A stretch of 6,014 bases of DNA from Pyrodictiaceae archaeon (GTDB lineage Archaea; Thermoproteota; Thermoprotei_A; Sulfolobales; Pyrodictiaceae), in NCBI GenBank assembly GCA_027046105.1, contig JALTZQ010000153.1, forward strand, positions 6,378 through 12,391, in the 5' to 3' direction. The notes under the pieces are model-generated. The model saw only the letters and a list, made by a program, of their open reading frames with translations. It was not told the DNA's origin and searched no databases. The translations under genes were made by a program, and so were the position numbers. Below are positions 1-5,727 of this stretch, piece after piece; the first letter of the stretch is position 1; the number at the start of each line of letters is the position of its first letter.

Positions 1-21
1 TTTTTTTTTTGTTTTTTTTTT
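1..21 (+). terminator. Oligo-T tract, probable terminator of an upstream plus-strand gene
   Basis: The window opens with ten T, one G and ten more T on the plus strand. Archaeal RNA polymerase ends transcripts at oligo-T runs in the non-template strand without needing a hairpin, so this tract would stop a plus-strand transcript entering from the left. No gene is visible before it, so the assignment depends on sequence outside the window. It would not act as a terminator for the minus-strand helicase, for which it reads as oligo-A. Confidence 0.5.
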
Positions 22-81
22 GGCACGCTATGTATGGCGAGTGGATGGCGATGAGAGAAAGATAGTGGGGGCTGGGTAGAG

Positions 82-333
82 GTGTACCGGTACGCGATAA
101 TTGATACTCGTAGCGGCAGTGTTCTCTATGGTGGCGAGTGTGGTAGCATTGAGTCCTGTCTTGCAGCGTCTACTATCCGTGTAATCCATGTTGTTGGTAA
201 GTCTTGTGTGGGTCTAGAGCTAGTATCGAATAATGATTGTGAAATCGTTTATAGGTGTGATGAGGGTGGAGAGTTTGTTATAAGGATTACTCGTTCACAA
301 GATTGTCGTGGTGTTGGCGAGTTAGCTGGTTGA
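82..333 (+). CDS. Small cysteine-rich hypothetical protein (83 aa)
   Basis: I do not recognise this protein. The frame is closed by a TGA at 52-54, and the GTG at 82 is the first possible start after it. The codons favour G or A in first position as real genes here do, and the product looks like an alternating beta-rich soluble domain (YRYAIIDTRSGSVLYGG near the N-terminus, EFVIRI near residues 64-69). It has no signal peptide or membrane segment. Six cysteines (20, 26, 42, 53, 59, 75) are many for 83 residues and could form disulfides, which are common in cytoplasmic proteins of hyperthermophilic crenarchaea. No CxxC pair is present, so a zinc ribbon is unlikely. A GAGG-like element abuts the GTG rather than lying at normal spacing, and no clear TATA box lies about 27 nt upstream. 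The last 47 nt overlap the 3' end of the helicase gene on the other strand. It may be real or a chance frame; I lean slightly to real. Confidence 0.5.
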   Translation: MYRYAIIDTRSGSVLYGGECGSIESCLAASTIRVIHVVGKSCVGLELVSNNDCEIVYRCDEGGEFVIRITRSQDCRGVGELAG

Positions 334-3300
334 GTGCTAGGTAGGTTATGTATAGCTGTTTGACTCGACTTGCCTGGTAGTTTCTTAGCTTTTCGAGGAA
401 CTTGTGGCCGGGCTTGTTTGTGGAAGCCAGGTGTGCTACTAGCTCTTCTAGCCTTGGCGTGTCTTGTTCTAGGCCAAGGGCTTCTGCTACTACGCTTAGG
501 GGTGTTTTGGGCTCTAGGCCTGCTCGTGACACTGCTTCTTTTATTTCGAGTGCATTGTCTAATAGGTGTTCAAGTCTTCTTAGACCTGCTTTGACTAATG
601 CTTTTCGTATTGAGTCCTTGCTTTCTACGAGGAGTTTGAAGCCCTCGTATACTACTAGGTCCTCTATTGTGGATTCTGCTTCAAGGAGTGTTCTTGGTGG
701 CTTGGTGAATGGTAGTTTTGTGTATACGTCTATGGCTGTGTTCACTTGTTCTCCGTCGAACCACGATATTGCGACTAAGACCTCGGGTACTGCCTCGTTA
801 GTACTTATCTCTTCAGCAACTATGTCTACTGCTAGTATGCGGTGTGCTCTACTGGGTTTTGGTATCTCGACTACACGGCCAGCTATTAGCGCCTTTACTC
901 TACCTATCGACGTGAGTAAGTCGAGTACCCTCATGGCCCCACTTTTAGCAATGTTCCAGTCCATGCGGTGGGTTAAGAGGTCTGTGTATGCGATCTCATC
1001 TATTTGTTGGAGTAGTATAGTGTCTAGTTCGTCGGGCTCATAGTGTTCTATCTCTTTCCTGAGTTTTGCCCAGTCTAGTGACTCAATTATTCCCGCAGCC
1101 TCAGGTTCGTGGATTTCGACTAGTTTTCTTTCGCCAAGCTTCTCTATACCGTAATGTATTGTGTCGAGGCTATAGCCATGTAGTCTCCTCAATGTGATGG
1201 CTACTAGTGCAAGGCCTAGTCGTAGCAGTGTTGGGTCATCTTCGTCGCTAGCCTCTACTACATAGCCGTAGGTGTAGTCGCGGTATTCGCCAGCAGTGTT
1301 TACTGGTACATATATTTGGCGTCGATCATAGACGACTATGTGGCCGGTCTTTGTCTCTATTATGCGTGGTTTCTCGGAGTAAAGAGTCCATATTACTCGA
1401 TTAGGTATTTTGCGTAATAGACCGAATCCCCTGCGTGGTGGATAGACTACGGCTAAGACGTGTGTAACTAGTTTTGCTCTAGCAATGTCCCTTAGTAGGC
1501 TTGGTTTCTCACCCCATCCTCTCTTCACGTACTCGTACTCCTCTATGGCCTCGGCTAGGGCGTCGTAGTGCCATGGATTGAATTCTCTTAATGGTTTCTC
1601 TACTACAGCAGTAACTATCCGTGATTTCCCTGCTCTACGTAGTTCTACGACGATAGCGTCAGATCCGTGATCTATGCAGCCTGGCTGAAATCTCTCAACG
1701 AGGTCACAGAAACCTATGGGTTCAAGTGGTTTAAGTTCCCCTTTCTCGTCTAGGTAACGTTTTATCCCGTAGGGGAGGCCGTACTCGTAGAATCGTATTC
1801 TTTTCCGAATCTGTCTAGCTTTATCCATGTTTACGCCATTTCTTGTTATAACGCCAGTGTTTCGGAGGGCTTCCTCCTCGATCTTGTCTAGCTCGCGGGG
1901 TAGCCATGGTGAGACGAGCTTAGCTAAGCCAGTGAATAATGCAGCGTACTTGTTCCGGGGATTTATGATGGTTTTCTCGGGGCCTAGCTCGATCCACTTC
2001 TTTAGTGTGTTGATTCCCTTGGATAATAGTTCGCGGTCCCATCGTGAAATGGGTAGGATCACGGTTTCTGTGTACTCTATGTCTGGGCGTCTACCCTTTC
2101 TTCCTTCTCTCTGGAGAAACTCTCTTACATCCTCTGGTAGGCCTACATGGACTATTCTAGCGATGGTGCCTATGTCTATTCCTTGGACAAGTGTGCGAGG
2201 GCTTATGATGAGCTTGAGTCTTCCAGCCCTCACGGCGTCCTCTATTTCCTCTCGCTTCTTCTTGGGTACCAGGTGGTGGTGAGTAGCTACGGCATTGTCG
2301 CGGCCAAGTTTCTCGCGTAGTGCGCGGGCTAGTTGTTCAGCTGAGGCGATGCTACGTGTGAATACAAGTGTTGCGTACTCGTCATCTACATAGTTGGCAA
2401 TGATCTCGGTAATGTCAACTCCGGGGCTAGGCAGATCTGCTCCAAGTGCTTCAAGATAAGATGTTACGAGGTAGGCGTTTTTCTTGAACTCCTCTATGTC
2501 CTCTAATGCTCTCCGTATGCGTGGATCAAGTTTATCCCAAATAGTTTTCGCGTATTCTTGTGCAGTCCTCCACAACTTATCAAGGTCTTTACCTAGGACT
2601 ATGTAGGTGTGATTAGTGGAGTGGAAAGGCTTCCCATCTACTATCTTCGTCTCTCTACCCGTTATGGATGAAAGGTATTCTGCAACGTCATTGGGGTTTG
2701 CTAGTGTTGCGGTCAGTATTACTACTTGCAGTTTTTCTTGTGTGTACTCGGCTAGGAGTTTTATCATGGCAAGGAGAAGCGCTATACTGCGTGGACCATA
2801 GAAGTCCAATTCATCTATGACGAGTAGGTATAGTTTGCGTAAGAAGGGCTCAAGTAGGGGTTTACGGGGGTTCTCTATAAGTCTTTTAACCTCGTATAGT
2901 AAGTAGGCAGGGTTAGTTGCAACGATATCCGCTGATGCAATGAGCTCTCTAAGCCCTCGTCGACCATGTTCGCGTTCGAGTTCTTGCCTTTTCTGTGAAT
3001 CAAGCTGGATAACGTTTAGGTTTGCTAGTGTAGCATATTCTCGTATACGTCTTATCTGGTCGTTAGCGAGTGCTAGTGTGGGGTAGACAGCCAGTACACG
3101 TAATCTATGGTCCTGGGTAGCTTTTGCGAGTACGTATGTAATCCAGGCTTCTGTTTTTCCTGAACCAGTCCCGGATCTTAGTATCAAGTTGGCTCCCTTT
3201 GCCAGAGATGTATATGCTTCGAGTTGATGCTTGTAGAGTTTCTTCGAGCCTAGTGGATGGGCTTTGAGAATGGGAATTAGATCGGCGAAGACTTCTCTGG

Positions 3301-3382
3301 CGCGTTCTGGCTCTACACGTGGACTAGTGAATTTCACGAAGCTATAGCCTTGCCTTGTTAATATGGTGTCTGTTCTAAGCAT
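287..3382 (-). CDS. SF2 DEAD/DEAH-type helicase, Hrq1/MrfA-like, with C-terminal degenerate exonuclease-like domain
   Basis: A 1031-residue ATP-dependent nucleic-acid helicase, probably in DNA repair or processing. Motor motifs seen: KHQLEAY (51-57), Walker A SGTGSGKTE (70-78), Ia YPTLALANDQ (100-109), Ib ATNPAYLL (155-162), Walker B IDELD (189-193), III TAT (224-226), IV VFTRS (340-344), V VQGIDIG (399-405) and VI QREGRKGR (424-431). About 90 mostly helical residues lie between the two RecA lobes, as in the Hrq1/YprA (MrfA) and Lhr groups. Residues ~715-800 resemble a DUF1998/MZB segment (HEPEAAG at 758-764), but the protein has only two cysteines (559, 569), so no four-cysteine zinc site. 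Residues ~845-1025 look like an inactivated DnaQ/YprB-like exonuclease fold. The ATG at 3382 is the only in-frame start after the TAG at 3401-3403, and a CTATAG box centred 27 nt upstream suggests a leaderless mRNA. It is divergent from the cytidine deaminase gene. The helicase call is firm; subfamily and substrate are inferred. Confidence 0.92.
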   Translation of the reverse strand: MLRTDTILTRQGYSFVKFTSPRVEPERAREVFADLIPILKAHPLGSKKLYKHQLEAYTSLAKGANLILRSGTGSGKTEAWITYVLAKATQDHRLRVLAVYPTLALANDQIRRIREYATLANLNVIQLDSQKRQELEREHGRRGLRELIASADIVATNPAYLLYEVKRLIENPRKPLLEPFLRKLYLLVIDELDFYGPRSIALLLAMIKLLAEYTQEKLQVVILTATLANPNDVAEYLSSITGRETKIVDGKPFHSTNHTYIVLGKDLDKLWRTAQEYAKTIWDKLDPRIRRALEDIEEFKKNAYLVTSYLEALGADLPSPGVDITEIIANYVDDEYATLVFTRSIASAEQLARALREKLGRDNAVATHHHLVPKKKREEIEDAVRAGRLKLIISPRTLVQGIDIGTIARIVHVGLPEDVREFLQREGRKGRRPDIEYTETVILPISRWDRELLSKGINTLKKWIELGPEKTIINPRNKYAALFTGLAKLVSPWLPRELDKIEEEALRNTGVITRNGVNMDKARQIRKRIRFYEYGLPYGIKRYLDEKGELKPLEPIGFCDLVERFQPGCIDHGSDAIVVELRRAGKSRIVTAVVEKPLREFNPWHYDALAEAIEEYEYVKRGWGEKPSLLRDIARAKLVTHVLAVVYPPRRGFGLLRKIPNRVIWTLYSEKPRIIETKTGHIVVYDRRQIYVPVNTAGEYRDYTYGYVVEASDEDDPTLLRLGLALVAITLRRLHGYSLDTIHYGIEKLGERKLVEIHEPEAAGIIESLDWAKLRKEIEHYEPDELDTILLQQIDEIAYTDLLTHRMDWNIAKSGAMRVLDLLTSIGRVKALIAGRVVEIPKPSRAHRILAVDIVAEEISTNEAVPEVLVAISWFDGEQVNTAIDVYTKLPFTKPPRTLLEAESTIEDLVVYEGFKLLVESKDSIRKALVKAGLRRLEHLLDNALEIKEAVSRAGLEPKTPLSVVAEALGLEQDTPRLEELVAHLASTNKPGHKFLEKLRNYQASRVKQLYITYLALNQLTRQHHDNLVNE

Positions 3383-3406
3383 GAATTGTCCAGACCCATG
3401 CTAGCT

Positions 3407-3412
3407 CTATAG
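3407..3412 (-). promoter_or_regulatory. TATA-like box for the helicase gene
   Basis: On the minus strand the helicase start is preceded by TTCTATAGA, with CTATAG centred about 27 nt before the ATG at 3382. That spacing puts transcription start at or next to the start codon, giving the leaderless mRNA common in crenarchaea. No purine-rich BRE is obvious before it, and CTATAG is a weak match to the TTTATA-type consensus. A second CTATAG lies at 3433-3438. Confidence 0.4.
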
Positions 3413-3420
3413 AAGAGAGG

Positions 3421-3430
3421 GGTTGCAACC
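3421..3430. promoter_or_regulatory. 10-bp perfect palindrome in the divergent promoter region
   Basis: GGTTGCAACC is a perfect palindrome in the 132-nt space between the divergent helicase and cytidine deaminase genes. It sits just upstream of the proposed helicase TATA box and between two CTATAG elements. Its place and symmetry fit an operator for a dimeric regulator, but a 10-bp palindrome in a region of this size can also arise by chance. No regulator gene is in the window. Confidence 0.3.
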
Positions 3431-3514
3431 AGCTATAGGTGTTAAGAGTGCTCGCGTAGTATAGTCAGTACACACCCTAAACCGCTACGTAGCCTTTGTG
3501 AGTGTGAAGTAGTT

Positions 3515-3955
3515 ATGGAGGAAGGTGTAGGGCTGGAGGGTCTTCCTATACAGTTGCGTAGAATAGTGCAAAGAGCAGTAGGCTTACTTGGGAACTCTTA
3601 TGCACCATACAGTAGAGTTCATGTAGCATCAGCTCTCATTACTCCTAGTGGTAAAGTCTTTGAAGGCGTGAACGTTGAGAATGCTAGTTATGGGTTAACG
3701 ATATGTGCTGAGCGTGCTGCTGTGGCATCCATGGTTACAGCTGGTGAGAGGCGCGTAAAAGCAATTGCTGTTGTCTCAAACACGGCTGAGCCTTTACCAC
3801 CATGCGGTGCTTGTCGGCAGGTGCTTGCAGAATTTGGAGGTGAAGACCTAGTTATAGTATCATTTTCTGTGAAGACGAGGCGATGGAGGGTGTGGAAGCT
3901 ATCAGAGTTGCTCCCCTATGCCTTCACGAGTAGCCATATAGCTGAGCACGGCTAG
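3515..3955 (+). CDS. cdd: Cytidine deaminase (homotetrameric type)
   Basis: Zinc hydrolase that deaminates cytidine and deoxycytidine to uridine and deoxyuridine in cytoplasmic pyrimidine salvage. The 146-residue product has all the hallmarks: YAPYS at 29-33, the ribose-binding GVNVENAS at 51-58 (N53 and E55), the catalytic CAE at 64-66 (C64 binds zinc, E66 is the proton shuttle) and PCGACRQ at 96-102 with zinc ligands C97 and C100. The LLPYAF near residues 132-137 is the usual C-terminal motif. Three cysteine ligands and this size indicate the small tetrameric class rather than the larger dimeric E. coli class; about ten extra residues lie at the ends. The ATG at 3515 is the best start, but no clear Shine-Dalgarno precedes it. 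A possible TATA box (TAGTATAG at 3457-3464) would give a leader of roughly 27 nt. It is transcribed divergently from the helicase and followed by a 137-nt gap, so it is probably monocistronic. Confidence 0.96.
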   Translation: MEEGVGLEGLPIQLRRIVQRAVGLLGNSYAPYSRVHVASALITPSGKVFEGVNVENASYGLTICAERAAVASMVTAGERRVKAIAVVSNTAEPLPPCGACRQVLAEFGGEDLVIVSFSVKTRRWRVWKLSELLPYAFTSSHIAEHG

Positions 3956-4061
3956 TATGTTGATCGATTATTGAAACTCCGTGTACTACTGTGCTGGGGC
4001 AAACTTGCTCGGCTTATAGTGTGTTTGTATTAGCGGTAGTAGAGGTTATCGCGTGCCCCTC

Positions 4062-4068
4062 CATATAG
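4062..4068 (+). promoter_or_regulatory. TATA-like box for the DUF763 gene
   Basis: CATATAG is centred about 28 nt before the ATG at 4093, the spacing expected for a leaderless crenarchaeal mRNA. It helps decide the start: the alternative upstream GTG at 4069 directly abuts this box, so it would lie upstream of the transcription start. A second candidate, CTTATAG near 4013-4018, would give a leader of about 50 nt. Confidence 0.4.
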
Positions 4069-4092
4069 GTGTGTTTGGGGTTAGAGGCCAGT

Positions 4093-5274
4093 ATGGGTTA
4101 TGGTGTTGCGGAGCTCCCATTGCATGATGGCCATGTTCCTAAGTGGATGGCGTACTACATGAAAAGGTTGGCAAAGGCAATAGTAGCGGTTATTGTGGAG
4201 GAGTATGGGCCTGCTGAGCTCGTACGTAGGCTTGCTGACCCATTTTGGTTTCAAGCATTTAATAATGCTATTGGTATGGATTGGGATAGTAGTGGCTCAA
4301 CAACAGTGACAACGGGTATTCTACGCCAAGTCGTGGATGAGGATCCGTCGCTTGGTGTGGTGATTGTGGGTGGTAAGGGAAGGCTCGCAACAAGTGTGCC
4401 CGAGGAGCTACCGCGAATGGCTGAACGTATCGGCTTAAGTAGTAATGTCGTACAAGAACTCATCTATGCTTCGAGAATTGCTGCTAAGACGGATAATAGC
4501 CTACTCCAAGACGGCTATACGATATACCATCATGTAGTGGTTGTTGCTGAGAATGGAGAATGGAGCATAATCCAGCAAGGAATGAATACAAAAGCTAAGC
4601 TTGCACGAAGATACCACTGGTCCTCACCGTTACCAGTAGAGCCTACGTTAGAGCCACATAAGGCGATAGCTAGTAGTCGTCGTGAGGATGTTGTTCTTGA
4701 CCTTACTAGTAAAAGGAGTAGAGAGGCACGAAAAACAATCATAGATATTGTTAGGCAGGATCCTCGGAAATCATTGAGAGAAGTGTATGAAGCCCACCGT
4801 ATACTTAGGGGTTTAAAGCCTATAACACACTGGTTAGGCAAGGAGGACAAAGACCAGCCCGTACAGGTTATAACCCGTTTCTACAAGCCACAAGCCAAGC
4901 CTCCAAGAAACATAGGCAAAGTTCTCTCCACTATACATGAGCTGCAGCCAAGAAGCATGGAAGAGTTGTTGTCTCTTGAAGGTGTAGGGCCAGCAGTTAT
5001 ACGAAGTCTTTCTCTCGTTGCAGAACTAATCTATGGATCAGAAGCTAGCCACAGTGATCCAGCTAACACCCCACTAGACCCATTTAGGTATGCATACGTT
5101 GTTGGTGGAAAAGACGGTATCCCATTTGTATACAACCCGGAACTAGCAAGGCGTGTAATAGAGTTCCTCGAGGATGTTGTTAAGGAGGCTCGTCTCGGTG
5201 AACGTGAAAAGGCTAAGATACTCCAAAGGCTTCGCGGTCTCTTACCACCAACGCCATATAGGTCTCAACGCTAG
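4093..5274 (+). CDS. DUF763 protein with helix-hairpin-helix motif, function unknown
   Basis: A 393-residue member of DUF763 (PF05559), found mainly in archaea and some thermophilic bacteria, with no established function. Typical conserved blocks are visible: GVAELPLHDGHVPKW near the N-terminus (4-18), NNAIGMDWDSSGSTTVT (57-73), VGGKG (92-96), YTIYHHVVVV (142-151), WSIIQQGMN (157-165) and ARRYHW (171-176). Near residues 290-312 LEGVGPAVIRSL is a helix-hairpin-helix, which usually contacts the DNA backbone without sequence specificity; a role in DNA transactions is inferred from it. No signal peptide or membrane segment is seen. I start at ATG 4093 rather than the in-frame GTG at 4069: the family begins just before GVAELPLH, GAGG lies 5 nt upstream (4084-4087), and the TATA-like box fits. 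Its TAG stop overlaps that of the convergent S8e gene. It follows cdd in the same direction, but the 137-nt gap argues against an operon. Confidence 0.94.
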   Translation: MGYGVAELPLHDGHVPKWMAYYMKRLAKAIVAVIVEEYGPAELVRRLADPFWFQAFNNAIGMDWDSSGSTTVTTGILRQVVDEDPSLGVVIVGGKGRLATSVPEELPRMAERIGLSSNVVQELIYASRIAAKTDNSLLQDGYTIYHHVVVVAENGEWSIIQQGMNTKAKLARRYHWSSPLPVEPTLEPHKAIASSRREDVVLDLTSKRSREARKTIIDIVRQDPRKSLREVYEAHRILRGLKPITHWLGKEDKDQPVQVITRFYKPQAKPPRNIGKVLSTIHELQPRSMEELLSLEGVGPAVIRSLSLVAELIYGSEASHSDPANTPLDPFRYAYVVGGKDGIPFVYNPELARRVIEFLEDVVKEARLGEREKAKILQRLRGLLPPTPYRSQR

Positions 5275-5666
5275 GCCTTCTTCTCTATGAGAATAGCGTT
5301 TATGACGCCATCCTGGCCAGGTCTTGATGTTACTACGGCTTTGCCAAGCTCAGTCTCAATTATTGTCCCCTTGACAATGATGTTTGAGCGCGCGTAGTGA
5401 GGGTTTGCAGGGGTTTCTAGCACGCGTAGAATACGTACCTTTTTTGCAGTTTTAGTTTCAGGGTCAATGACATTAGCGTATGCGGCCCGCTTAAGCCTTA
5501 TTTTATAGTTGCCCCCTCTTACACGTATAGCTATACGTTCATCCTCGCTTGCCAGCCTAGTATAGGTTGGGTATCTGCCCATCCAGTATTTTCTTTTGAC
5601 TTTTGCATGTGGCCTCTTCTTTCCTCCAGTAGGTTTCTTCAAATCATTACCCTGATAGACTCCCAC
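5271..5666 (-). CDS. rps8e: 30S ribosomal protein S8e
   Basis: Small-subunit ribosomal protein of archaea and eukaryotes (eS8), an rRNA-binding basic protein. At 131 residues it has the full archaeal length. Hallmarks are NDLKKPTGGKKR (7-18), KYWMGRYPTYTRL (26-38), RVRGGNYKIRLKRA with AYANV (48-66), NPHYARSNIIVKGTIIETELGKA (88-110) and TSRPGQDGVINAIL near the C-terminus (113-126). The start is GTG at 5666-5664; MGVYQGNDLKKPTGG is the usual crenarchaeal N-terminus, and GGAGGG (5677-5682, minus strand) lies 10-11 nt upstream as ribosome binding site. The gene is 54 nt downstream of the M48 protease gene on the same strand, but a TATA box on the protease stop codon suggests a separate promoter. 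It converges on the DUF763 gene with a 4-nt overlap and no room for a terminator between them. Confidence 0.98.
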   Translation of the reverse strand: MGVYQGNDLKKPTGGKKRPHAKVKRKYWMGRYPTYTRLASEDERIAIRVRGGNYKIRLKRAAYANVIDPETKTAKKVRILRVLETPANPHYARSNIIVKGTIIETELGKAVVTSRPGQDGVINAILIEKKA

Positions 5667-5672
5667 GGCCTA

Positions 5673-5687
5673 GTAACCCTCCGTTAC
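5673..5687 (-). promoter_or_regulatory. Ribosome binding site in the loop of a short hairpin before rps8e
   Basis: On the minus strand the leader reads GTAAC-GGAGG-GTTAC. The two arms are perfect complements and the five-base loop is exactly the Shine-Dalgarno core GGAGG, ending 11 nt before the GTG start. A flanking G-U pair could extend the stem to 6 bp. The ribosome binding site itself is well supported; that the hairpin matters is uncertain, since a 5-bp stem should be unstable at hyperthermophile temperatures unless a protein holds it. Confidence 0.4.
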
Positions 5688-5719
5688 CCAGCTCACAAGC
5701 AGCCGGAGGACCTACTGGG

Positions 5720-5727
5720 GTTATAAG
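5720..5727 (-). promoter_or_regulatory. TATA box for rps8e, overlapping the htpX-like stop codon
   Basis: The minus strand reads CTTATAAC across the end of the protease gene, a good match to the archaeal TATA consensus. Transcription would start about 27 nt downstream, near 5697, giving a leader of about 30 nt that includes the GGAGG site before the S8e GTG. The TAA stop of the protease gene is part of this box, so the match may partly reflect codon content. Confidence 0.5.

Noticed and set aside
34..51. Direct repeat ATGGCGA at 34-40 and 45-51 with 11-nt period
   Set aside because: Only two 7-nt copies; no further units and no associated element, so chance is adequate.
257..263. Perfect C-box match (GTGATGA) that could mark a C/D box guide RNA
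   Set aside because: No CTGA D box follows at the 50-60 nt distance of archaeal C/D RNAs; the match lies in the small coding frame.
402..1043. Long open frame (213 codons) on the plus strand inside the helicase gene
   Set aside because: It is antisense to the strongly supported helicase reading frame; its product is serine-rich, low in recognisable motifs and typical of a shadow frame.
2205..2211. Second C-box match (ATGATGA) on the plus strand
   Set aside because: It is antisense inside the helicase gene and the nearest downstream CTGA is about 130 nt away.
1827..2282. 151-codon plus-strand frame opposite helicase motifs V and VI
   Set aside because: The opposite strand encodes clear helicase motifs here, and the product shows no domain or start signals.
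3956..4061. Possible operon between cdd and the DUF763 gene, or a small RNA in the gap
   Set aside because: The gap is long for an operon, has TATA-like elements of its own, and shows no convincing hairpin, tRNA or box-motif RNA.
4069..4092. Longer DUF763 start at GTG 4069, adding eight residues
   Set aside because: The added residues are not part of the family's usual N-terminus, the GTG abuts the TATA-like box, and the ATG at 4093 has GAGG at good spacing.
4530..4850. 106-codon minus-strand frame inside the DUF763 gene
   Set aside because: Shadow of the conserved DUF763 frame, with no motif, promoter or ribosome binding site.
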